40,869 bases of DNA. Source: a virus. The translations under genes and the position numbers were made by a program. This document shows, one piece after another, positions 28,366-35,446 of the stretch (positions are counted from its first letter, which is position 1; each line of letters begins with the position of its first letter). The notes beneath the pieces are model-generated. The model made no database searches. It had not been told where the DNA came from and saw only the letters and a list, made by a program, of their open reading frames with translations. The stretch lies in IMG/VR virus record IMGVR_UViG_3300007351_000031, positions 1-40,869 of that record; one strand, 5' to 3'.

Positions 28366-28443
28366 CTAAGCCGTTGCGACGGTCGGCTCTCCCTGCGGGC
28401 GCAACTTACGGATAAGCTCTTCAAGCCATTCAGGGAGTTTCAT
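28366..28443 (-). CDS. 25-residue micro-ORF
   Basis: ATG 28443 overlaps the end of the preceding gene by 14 bp. It reads MKLPEWLEELIRKLRPQGEP then TVATA: an amphipathic helix. No clear ribosome site, but coupling is plausible. Confidence 0.35.
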   Translation of the reverse strand: MKLPEWLEELIRKLRPQGEPTVATA

Positions 28444-28678
28444 CGCCGTCCCTCCAACCCGATGCGCGCGCTTTCACGAGCGCGGCTTGAGCCTTGAAAT
28501 CACATGAGCGGCCGATCATTTGGCCATCCTCTTCGGCATGTGAAAGGATGGCGAGGAAGCCCTTCGCATCTGGGTCGAGTTCGCGCAGCGCCTCGCCGAG
28601 ATCGCGCGCCATCTTGGAGAAGTCCCTGCTCGCCGATGCGAGCGCGCTCCATGCGCGGCTTCTTGGGGTTATAGGCAT
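28430..28678 (-). CDS. Small hypothetical protein
   Basis: 82 residues (MPITPRSRAWSALASASRDF). Helical ('KMARDLGEALRELDPDAKGFLAILSHAEEDG'), with no TM. A GGGGG run lies upstream. Positioned inside the lysis cassette; function unknown. Confidence 0.65.
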   Translation of the reverse strand: MPITPRSRAWSALASASRDFSKMARDLGEALRELDPDAKGFLAILSHAEEDGQMIGRSCDFKAQAALVKARASGWRDGDETP

Positions 28679-28690
28679 GATACGCCCCCG

Positions 28691-28804
28691 CTATTTGAAA
28701 GGATTCCAGCCTCGGCTATACGCGATGCTGACGGCGATTGAGAGCCCGACGACGAAGAGCCCAATACCGCCGATGACCATGAGGATTGTTTTCAAGACTT
28801 CCAT
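28691..28804 (-). CDS. 37-residue single-TM protein of the lysis cassette
   Basis: ATG 28804 begins one base after the previous stop. MEVLKTILMVIGGIGLFVVG LSIAVSIAYSRGWNPFK: one long TM helix (4-30). Possible holin/antiholin or membrane accessory. Confidence 0.5.
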   Translation of the reverse strand: MEVLKTILMVIGGIGLFVVGLSIAVSIAYSRGWNPFK

Positions 28805-28805
28805 T

Positions 28806-28901
28806 TCACTGCTCCGAAATGATCGCGAATGCCTCAAGCACGAGGCACGCGAATAGAGTGACTAGAAGGAACCACGCGGTTATGATGGTCACTGCTTTCA
28901 T
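28806..28901 (-). CDS. 31-residue single-TM protein of the lysis cassette
   Basis: ATG 28901 overlaps the previous stop (ATGA). MKAVTIITAWFLLVTLFACL VLEAFAIISEQ: one TM helix and a short acidic end. Confidence 0.5.
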   Translation of the reverse strand: MKAVTIITAWFLLVTLFACLVLEAFAIISEQ

Positions 28902-29008
28902 CGTCGTTCCCGCGCCTTTTCAATCACGACGCTCGCGAGCCCAAGAGCAAAGCCGAGCGTCGCCCCGACGGAGACAGCCGTCGTTTCGTAAAGCCATTGT
29001 CGGATCAT
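28898..29008 (-). CDS. 36-residue single-TM protein coupled to endolysin
   Basis: ATG 29008 overlaps the endolysin stop (ATGA). MIRQWLYETTAVSVGATLGF ALGLASVVIEKARERR: one TM (10-29) and a strongly basic tail, the kind of ending found in holins. Confidence 0.55.
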   Translation of the reverse strand: MIRQWLYETTAVSVGATLGFALGLASVVIEKARERR

Positions 29009-29454
29009 GAGTATTTCTTGATGGCTGGGAGTTCATAATGCGGCCCGTCCATAAACCGAACGCCGGCCGTCCATTTCGTCGCCGGGCCGCTGAGCGTGCG
29101 CAAATCTTTCCAGGCGCCGCCCCATCGGATCGGGAGATCAAGCTCAATAGCGACCTTCTGCGCCGCGCTCGCGATCTGATAATAGAGCGGCCAATCCCAA
29201 CGCACCTCGCCGCCAGAAAAGGCGTGAAGGTCAACCGCGTGCGAAAATCCATCCTTGCCGACAAGGTGTCTGGAATTGAGTGTTTTCGACGCCCCGATTT
29301 TCACGAGCTGCTTTTGACGAGCAAGCGTTCTGGCCGTTTCGCCGACCTTGAAATCAATCGGCGTCACTTGAATGAGACGCTTCACGAATGCTTGCAAGTC
29401 AGGATGCGCTTTCGCCAACAGCGCAAGGCTGCCGGCGCTCAGACTAAAAGCCAT
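29005..29454 (-). CDS. Endolysin, M15 (VanY-like) peptidase
   Basis: 149 residues from ATG 29454, set by AAAGGAAA upstream; the frame to 29514 has a non-homologous extension. 'SRHLVGKDGFSHAVDLHAF' supplies zinc ligands His63 and Asp75 and 'DGPHYELP' the third, His139. This is the L-Ala-D-Glu/D-Ala-D-Ala carboxypeptidase fold common in phage endolysins, cutting the peptide part of peptidoglycan. There is no signal peptide, so it depends on a holin for release. Flanked by several small membrane proteins. Confidence 0.92.
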   Translation of the reverse strand: MAFSLSAGSLALLAKAHPDLQAFVKRLIQVTPIDFKVGETARTLARQKQLVKIGASKTLNSRHLVGKDGFSHAVDLHAFSGGEVRWDWPLYYQIASAAQKVAIELDLPIRWGGAWKDLRTLSGPATKWTAGVRFMDGPHYELPAIKKYS

Positions 29455-29482
29455 GAGCTTTTCCTTTCGGTGATGTTGAGAT

Positions 29483-29563
29483 TTACGAACGCCGATCGCG
29501 CAGAAGAGCGACAAAGAGCGCCGCCGCCAACGCGACGACGGCGAGACGCGCGAGGATGTTCAT
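29483..29563 (-). CDS. 26-residue single-TM peptide
   Basis: ATG 29563 overlaps the preceding stop (ATGA). MNILARLAVVALAAALFVAL LRDRRS: one TM and a basic end. Located 28 bp before the endolysin gene. Confidence 0.5.
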   Translation of the reverse strand: MNILARLAVVALAAALFVALLRDRRS

Positions 29564-29652
29564 CGGTTCGCCTCGACCCATCCGCTTATCGCCGCCGTCG
29601 CAAGGCCGAGAATGACGACCAGCCAAAGCTGGATTTCGCCGATGTCGTGCAT
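29560..29652 (-). CDS. 30-residue single-TM peptide
   Basis: ATG 29652 with AGAGGG upstream: MHDIGEIQLWLVVILGLATA AISGWVEANR, one TM helix (8-24). Its stop overlaps the next start. First of the chain of small membrane genes around the endolysin. Confidence 0.5.
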   Translation of the reverse strand: MHDIGEIQLWLVVILGLATAAISGWVEANR

Positions 29653-29675
29653 TTGGCCCTCTAATGGGTATGGCC

Positions 29676-29704
29676 TTGCAAACGGCGCGAACCGCTGGCA
29701 AGAT
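29676..29704 (+). promoter_or_regulatory. Candidate promoter for the opposing gene at 29739
   Basis: TTGCAA (29676-29681), 17-bp spacer, CAAGAT (29699-29704), 35 bp before the ATG. Moderate match to sigma70. Confidence 0.35.
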
Positions 29705-29738
29705 TTGGCGTCACCTTTGTAATTGTAGAGGTTTAGCT

Positions 29739-29939
29739 ATGCGCGATAAGCTGCTTGATGTGATGGTCGTCGCCTATCTTGGAAAGAAATTCGGCGACGA
29801 ATTTTCGAAGATCGAAAGATATGAACCTGGATATGCGCGTTATTTGAGAAGCGATGCGATGATGACGATGGACGCTGTCCTTGCAGAGATCGAGAGACTA
29901 GCGGATATCAGCGAGCGCGCAGGGATGGTTGAGCATTAA
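29739..29939 (+). CDS. Small hypothetical protein opposing the late operon (moron-like)
   Basis: 66 residues from ATG 29739 with AGAGG upstream (MRDKLLDVMVVAYLGKKFGD). Helical, 'RYLRSDAMMTMDAVLAEIERLADISERAG'. It is the only plus-strand gene inside the minus-strand late region, has its own possible promoter, and ends within a perfect palindrome shared with the tailspike 3' end. This is the pattern of a moron expressed in the lysogen. Function unknown. Confidence 0.65.
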   Translation: MRDKLLDVMVVAYLGKKFGDEFSKIERYEPGYARYLRSDAMMTMDAVLAEIERLADISERAGMVEH

Positions 29940-29952
29940 TAATGCTCAACCA
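29926..29952. terminator. Perfect 27-bp palindrome shared by two convergent gene ends
   Basis: A 13-bp arm (29926-29938) is the exact complement of 29940-29952 around a single A. It contains the TAA stops of both the 29739 gene and the tailspike gene. It can form a hairpin on either strand and probably acts as a two-way terminator, despite lacking long U-runs. Confidence 0.6.
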
Positions 29953-32900
29953 CTCTGATTTCTCCGCGTCCGCCCGCGCCGCCAGCGCCAGCCGTTCCAC
30001 CGTTCTGTGCGCATGCGCCGCCACCCCCGCCGCCGCCTGCCACGCCGCCCGCGCCGCCGGCGCCAGCGGCCGTCACATGCGATCCGCCGCCGCCGCCGCC
30101 GGCCCCAAACGGGCCATTCATCGCCGCCGAAAGATTTACGCCTCCGACACTACCAGCAACTCCTGTCGCACCCCCTGCGCCGCCTGTTCCTAAGCCCAAA
30201 CCGCCATATCTCGCGTCTCCGCCAGCGCCGCCCGCATTCACGCCATTTGCAGCCGTGAAACCTCCACCGGAGCCCCCGCCGCCAGAACCAAGCGCCGCGC
30301 CAGCGGTAAAGGCAACGCCTGTGGCGCTGCTCCCTGATCCTCCAGAACCACCGCCGATTTTTTCATTTATCGCCCCCGCCGCTCCAGAGCCTCCGTTCGC
30401 GCCACCTAAAGAGAACGTGCCTCCGGATGCCCCGGAACCATTGTTCGCTGCGGACACAAGTCCTGAACCGGAGCCAGCCCCGCCGCCGGAAGCCGTTCCT
30501 ATTTGGCCCCCAGCGCCTCCGCCGCCGCCCCATGCTTTGAGCAATGAGCCAAAGCTCGATGCGCCGCCCGCGCCTCCATCACCACCATTGGTATCATTTG
30601 CAGCCGCCGCTGTTCCTGCCGTCCCGCCTGCGCCAATGGTGATGGTTTCCGTTGCGCCAACGGCTGATGCCGGGAATCGCGCATAGACATAAGCCCCGCC
30701 GCCGCCGCCCGCGCCGCCGCTCGCGGCCGTTGAAGCAGCTACGCGACAGCCGCCGCCACCGCCGCCGCCCGCGCTAATTGCATGCACGTCGATGAATTTG
30801 ACATTGGCCGGCTTGGTATAAGTTCCGCTCGCTGTGAAAGTCTGTGAAGTTGTGGCTCTCGCGAAAACGGTAGAATCAGTTGGAGTTAGCTGTTTGGTCG
30901 CGCCATTTATTCTAGCATAAACGCCTGTCGTTTCCGTCCATATATCGCCATTATCAGGACTCGTCGGGGCGGTGCCATGCGGAGCATTCAATGATGCGCG
31001 AGATGTTGTCGAAGCGGCAAGTTTCGCCCTACCGGCTAGGAGCGAAAAATCTCCATTGGTCTCAAAACGTGCCGCATCGAACATTGATGAGCCGGCTTGG
31101 CCGATTTGGAATATGATCGGCAGGAGCGATGCGCCATTAAACTGTCGGCTCCCAAAGACAGCTCCCGCTGAAGTAATGCCGACGCGCGCACATGACGAAA
31201 CGACACTAGCGTTGGCATTGAAATCGCCATCGCAGATGTCTGCCCATGCAAAACCATTATTCGCTTGTTCTACAGGCGTGCCTTTCGGAAGCACATCGAA
31301 TGCAATGACGGTATTATCTTGTGTTGGGGATACATTGGGGACTGGGAATGACGCGACATTGAGCCGCGTGCCAAATCTGAATTTTTGCGCGACAGCAGAG
31401 CCAATATTAGGCGCAAGCTCGAAATCTTTCTGCCCGGAAAACGTCTGCGCGCTTTCGAGATCGGCATAGGTGCGCCATGAGCCGTTGATGTAAGCGAGCA
31501 GTCCTGCGGCAGATTCCGTCGCCACATCGCCGTTTGTCGGCGAGGTCGGGCGCGTGCCGTGCGGGATACGGAGAGATGGAAGGCCGGTTGTTGATGCAGG
31601 CGTGTTGACTACTGAATTAAAATTAGCGTTTGTTTTCGTGAGAATTAGCGAATTAACCCCGTCAAAACTGGCAATCAATTGCCCTGGGGCCGTTCCGGGA
31701 GATACTGATGTCGGCGACGCATATAGATCGACTATCTGCAAATAATTAGTTCCGTCATATGTTTCCCAAGCAACGTGCCCTGATCTGTCACTAGCTAGAG
31801 TTGTCCCGCCTGCGCGATTCTTTCTAAAAACAATAGCCCCGCCGTCATTGTCGTTGGCGCCGTTTATATAATATTTCCTAGGCCGGAATGCTGTTGACGA
31901 AATAATCTGATCATTATCAGTCCCGCTTATTGTTGTGTTTGATCCTGCATCCAAAATTGCCCCAATTGTTCCTGCAACAAATTTATTATCTGCAATCTGC
32001 GCATTAGTTGTCCCTGACCAAATTCGAAGCGCGTATTGATGCTGCGACCCCGCAACAATGTTATTTGTTACAACTGGCCTATCTACAGATACGCCATTTG
32101 CGTTGCCCAAATAAATGGCTGAATTGCTACCGGCGGCCGCATTAGAGTTTTCGCAGATATTCCCATCTAATATAACATCGCTTAATGGAGCCGATATATA
32201 ATCAGATGCCTCGCTATAGCATACACCATTAACATTTCTTACAATATTTGAAGAAAGCGTAATGTTTTTTCCATCACCGATAGTAAATCCATTCAGAGAG
32301 CCGCCATCGCAAATATTACCGACAGCCTCAATGTTTTCAACGACTCCAGTAGTCGCAACCGGCGGCACTGTATGAGAGTCGTGGAGCCCCATAATCATAT
32401 AACATGTTGATATTGCATTCTTAACTATATTACCTTTCATAACAACGTTATATGATGTTTTACCTATTGACGGGTAAGTAGGAGCGCCTCTGGCTGACGA
32501 AATACCATTAACGGTGAACCCGCGATTACCAACTCCGCCGGCATCACATACATTGTCCGTCCAAACAATGTCGTGTCCGCCGTCCCAAATATCAACGCAG
32601 CCTTCAGAACCTTGCCCAATATAACTGCTGCGAGATAAATGATCGTAAGAAGTGCTGATATATCCGACAAAATTTCCGTCATAAACGGTTCCTTGGCCGA
32701 ACATATGAACATCGTCAATAATTGTATGATCAGTTTTGTAAAGCCAAAAACCATAATATAGATTTGTTCTACCCGCTGGCGCGTCTAATTTGAAACCTCT
32801 AACTCTAATATTTGAATTGCCATTGATCATATCAGCGTTGGCAAAGAAGCCAGAAGCGGTCGAAACTCCATTGAGTTGGAAAATTGTCCCGTAAATATTC

Positions 32901-33469
32901 ACAAGCTGCGGGACGACAGCGGCGCTCGTCGAAAGCCGAAGCGTCACGCAATTTGCGCTGCCTTCCAATTCAATATTGGAAGGGAGATTAAGCGGCGTGT
33001 TTAGAAGATATGTCCCGCATGGAAATTTCACCTTGCGATTGCCCGTCGAAATGGCATTTTGAATGCCGGCCGAGCTGTCCGTCGCGCCGGTCGGATCAAC
33101 GCCGGTGAAATCGGTGACGAACACTTCCTGTTTCAGACGCGCGTCAACGGTAGACGCAGCCGCGCCTGTCCCGGCTTGCGTGAAGGAGACGTTGAGCGCG
33201 TCGGGTTGCGTGCAGACTGGAAGGCCAGACGCCCCAGAACTCACCCATGTCGATGGCGCGCATGTGAAGGTTGGGAAGCCGCCGGGAACGACCGTGCCGC
33301 CGCTCGAAATCGTTGCGAAATTATACCACGTTCCGTTGAGATTGATCCCGATGTTATGGGGATCGACGGAGACATCAATCCCCCAAAACATCGACGAATA
33401 AGCAGCTTCAGCCGCATTCGAAAGCGCGCAGAAAAGCGACGCCGCGACGAATCGCGTCAGTTTCCGCAT
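29936..33469 (-). CDS. Tailspike / receptor-binding protein with beta-helix and Gly-rich end
   Basis: 1177 residues. The N-terminal ~23 ('MRKLTRFVAASLFCALSNAA') look like a Sec signal peptide, odd for a virion protein. 'DFTGVDPTGATDSSAGIQNAISTGNRKVKFPCGTYLL' (about 118-160) is the typical entry into a right-handed beta-helix (pectate-lyase fold). Repeated 'N-I-V' strands continue to about 520 and probably bind or cut a surface polysaccharide. Repeats with 'RIPHGTRPTSPTNGD' and 'LNAPHGTAPTSPDNGD' follow (about 640 and 865). The last ~250 residues are Gly-rich ('SAGGGGGGGC') and end in 'GRGEIRVVEHY', like adhesin Gly-rich tips. Confidence 0.88.
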   Translation of the reverse strand: MRKLTRFVAASLFCALSNAAEAAYSSMFWGIDVSVDPHNIGINLNGTWYNFATISSGGTVVPGGFPTFTCAPSTWVSSGASGLPVCTQPDALNVSFTQAGTGAAASTVDARLKQEVFVTDFTGVDPTGATDSSAGIQNAISTGNRKVKFPCGTYLLNTPLNLPSNIELEGSANCVTLRLSTSAAVVPQLVNIYGTIFQLNGVSTASGFFANADMINGNSNIRVRGFKLDAPAGRTNLYYGFWLYKTDHTIIDDVHMFGQGTVYDGNFVGYISTSYDHLSRSSYIGQGSEGCVDIWDGGHDIVWTDNVCDAGGVGNRGFTVNGISSARGAPTYPSIGKTSYNVVMKGNIVKNAISTCYMIMGLHDSHTVPPVATTGVVENIEAVGNICDGGSLNGFTIGDGKNITLSSNIVRNVNGVCYSEASDYISAPLSDVILDGNICENSNAAAGSNSAIYLGNANGVSVDRPVVTNNIVAGSQHQYALRIWSGTTNAQIADNKFVAGTIGAILDAGSNTTISGTDNDQIISSTAFRPRKYYINGANDNDGGAIVFRKNRAGGTTLASDRSGHVAWETYDGTNYLQIVDLYASPTSVSPGTAPGQLIASFDGVNSLILTKTNANFNSVVNTPASTTGLPSLRIPHGTRPTSPTNGDVATESAAGLLAYINGSWRTYADLESAQTFSGQKDFELAPNIGSAVAQKFRFGTRLNVASFPVPNVSPTQDNTVIAFDVLPKGTPVEQANNGFAWADICDGDFNANASVVSSCARVGITSAGAVFGSRQFNGASLLPIIFQIGQAGSSMFDAARFETNGDFSLLAGRAKLAASTTSRASLNAPHGTAPTSPDNGDIWTETTGVYARINGATKQLTPTDSTVFARATTSQTFTASGTYTKPANVKFIDVHAISAGGGGGGGCRVAASTAASGGAGGGGGAYVYARFPASAVGATETITIGAGGTAGTAAAANDTNGGDGGAGGASSFGSLLKAWGGGGGAGGQIGTASGGGAGSGSGLVSAANNGSGASGGTFSLGGANGGSGAAGAINEKIGGGSGGSGSSATGVAFTAGAALGSGGGGSGGGFTAANGVNAGGAGGDARYGGLGLGTGGAGGATGVAGSVGGVNLSAAMNGPFGAGGGGGGSHVTAAGAGGAGGVAGGGGGGGACAQNGGTAGAGGAGGRGEIRVVEHY

Positions 33470-33516
33470 TGCAGATTTCCCTTGATGTTTAGGAGAGGCC
33501 AGCCAGCGAGAAGCGA

Positions 33517-33873
33517 TTAAGGAATGCTTGGCGCGAGATTATAGGCCGCGAGCGTCGCGGGGGCTCCGATCACAGCCGCGATGGCAGTCGAAAAGGAGTC
33601 CCCATAAGACGTGCGCGCGCCTCCTGAAACCCATTTCTCGTATGGATATGTCCCAGGATCGACGGCAAAGCTCGCGTGATTGTTGACCGTGAAGAAATTC
33701 CCGAGCGAGCGAAGCGCGCAGCGAAGCTGATAGACCGTAACATCGCCGCCTTGAACCGCCGACACATCGAGCGAAAAACGATAGCTCGCGCCAGTGATTG
33801 TCAATTGCAGCGGCGCGTCAACTGTGACACGCGCCGGAAATTTGACGACATTCGAGATAACGGCCAATGTCAT
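33517..33873 (-). CDS. Tail-module protein of unknown function
   Basis: 118 residues (MTLAVISNVVKFPARVTVDA). Beta-rich; 'GASYRFSLDVSAVQGGDVTVYQLRCALRSLGNF' suggests a small immunoglobulin-like or beta-sandwich domain. It lies between two tail-fibre genes and overlaps the upstream gene by four bases, so it is probably a virion or assembly component. Confidence 0.65.
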   Translation of the reverse strand: MTLAVISNVVKFPARVTVDAPLQLTITGASYRFSLDVSAVQGGDVTVYQLRCALRSLGNFFTVNNHASFAVDPGTYPYEKWVSGGARTSYGDSFSTAIAAVIGAPATLAAYNLAPSIP

Positions 33874-34271
33874 TCCCCTCGATAGACAGGAAGCGTCGCG
33901 ACAAGCTGTTGCGTGTCGCCCGCAGCGGTCGAGACGTTTACGAAGAGGCGATAACGCAGCGCGGAATTTAGATTGTCGGGGGCGAGATTGCGCATTTGAG
34001 CGCGCGGAATGGCGATCTCATAATAGCCGTTTACGAGCGCCGTAATGAGACCGGAGCCATCGTCCGATGATGCTGAAATAAGCGGCGCGTCACTCGTGAC
34101 AAACCCATAATCATAGACGACGCGAAGACTCTCGGGCAGGATTTTGAACGACACCACGACATCCGCCGGGATAGGATCGCCCCAAACGCCATTGCCGTTT
34201 TCATCGACAACTTGGTCTGAAAAACTGAAATCAGCATAGGACGAAACCAGCCTAAAGGTTTTTCTGAGCAT
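33870..34271 (-). CDS. Tail-module protein of unknown function
   Basis: 133 residues (MLRKTFRLVSSYADFSFSDQ). Two or three beta-sheet segments with 'VVVSFKILPESLRVVYDYGFV' and 'ALRYRLFVNVSTAAGDTQQLVATLPVY'. No known motif. Position between fibre genes suggests a structural role. Confidence 0.65.
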   Translation of the reverse strand: MLRKTFRLVSSYADFSFSDQVVDENGNGVWGDPIPADVVVSFKILPESLRVVYDYGFVTSDAPLISASSDDGSGLITALVNGYYEIAIPRAQMRNLAPDNLNSALRYRLFVNVSTAAGDTQQLVATLPVYRGE

Positions 34272-34280
34272 GGGCGGCGC

Positions 34281-35387
34281 CTACAAGTGGATGTAAAATG
34301 TCACAAGGCGCGACGGCTGAATAAGCGGCGCGGGAAGGCCGGAACCGTTATTATTGATCGTGATGCCCGTCACCTTCGATTGTGTGTTTTGCGTGCCGAG
34401 CACGTTCGTCCCAGATGCCGCGCCGCCGCCGCCTGTTCCGCCAACGTCATAAGCGTGGAAGTGGCCTGGGTCAGTCACGCCATGGTTATGCGCCGCGAGT
34501 TCTGCCGTGGTCTGTTGAAACGATTGCGAGCCTCCAGCGACGCCAGCGCCTTGCGCATCCGAGAAATAAGAAGCTCTCAGCGCCTTGCCGCCGCCTGTCG
34601 ATCCAGCATAAGGCGTGCTGAGCGTGACCGTCGTGCCGCTGATCGCGGTAATCGTCCCCGCCGCCACGCCGGAAATGAGCACGAACATGCCGCGCCCGAG
34701 GCCGGCCGCGCTCGTCACGGTGATATTAGCCGAGCCATTGGTCGCCGAGCATGTGGTAGAGACTTGAACGACATTCGCCGCAGCGCCACCCATATCGTCC
34801 ACGCCGACCGGCAGACGCCCCTGCATCGAGGGAACGACAATCGGCTTATTCGCTGCCCAATCCGCCGCAGCGGAAGCACCGCGCCCGCCAGAGACGGGGG
34901 CAATAGAATCTGTCAGATTGTTCCAGAGATAGGTGAACAGGTCTTGCGTGTCGTTATTGGCCCGTTCCGTGGCCCCGGAAGACGCCGAGCCAATAGTGAG
35001 GCCATTCATTCGGACGAAGCCGTCGAGAGGGCCGCCAGAGAGCCTCCACGTCGTATGCCCGGTCTGATAGAGTTGGGTTGTCGGAAGCGATCCATTCGGG
35101 TCAACTGGGGCCGGGTTCGCGATTCCGTCCGCTTCGAAAATGAGCGCGCCAGATGAATTGAGAATGCGAACCCGATAATCGACGTAGGGGATATAAATCG
35201 GCGCCAACACGCCATTAGCGCTGGCGATGATAGGATAGGTATGCGGCGTGGTGAGAGACGAATCCTGATAAACGGTGAGCGGCGTGGACGTGCCGGCGTT
35301 GTAAAAATACGCCTTGGCCGCGCTCGCTAGGTCCCCGTCCGTGTCGTATAGAGGGAAGGGGGCCGAATTATAGAGCTTAGCGCTCAT
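34281..35387 (-). CDS. Tail fibre with collar domain
   Basis: 368 residues. 'PFPLYDTDGDLASAAKAYFYNAGTSTPLTVYQDSSLTTPHTYPIIASANG' (10-60) is the short N-terminal domain common in podovirus fibre and 'glycine-rich fibre' proteins. 'FVRMNGLTIGSASSGATERANNDTQDLFTYLWNNL' and 'VPSMQGRLPVGVDDMGGAAANVVQ' form the tail-collar domain. 'ELAAHNHGVTDPGHFHAYDVGG' with clustered His may bind metal in the trimer. It is the probable distal receptor-contacting fibre or a fibre tip. Confidence 0.85.
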   Translation of the reverse strand: MSAKLYNSAPFPLYDTDGDLASAAKAYFYNAGTSTPLTVYQDSSLTTPHTYPIIASANGVLAPIYIPYVDYRVRILNSSGALIFEADGIANPAPVDPNGSLPTTQLYQTGHTTWRLSGGPLDGFVRMNGLTIGSASSGATERANNDTQDLFTYLWNNLTDSIAPVSGGRGASAAADWAANKPIVVPSMQGRLPVGVDDMGGAAANVVQVSTTCSATNGSANITVTSAAGLGRGMFVLISGVAAGTITAISGTTVTLSTPYAGSTGGGKALRASYFSDAQGAGVAGGSQSFQQTTAELAAHNHGVTDPGHFHAYDVGGTGGGGAASGTNVLGTQNTQSKVTGITINNNGSGLPAPLIQPSRLVTFYIHL

Positions 35388-35446
35388 AGGCTATCCTCCC
35401 CAGGCGAGGAACGATCTTGCAAGTCTCTGTCCTTACGATTGTTTGG

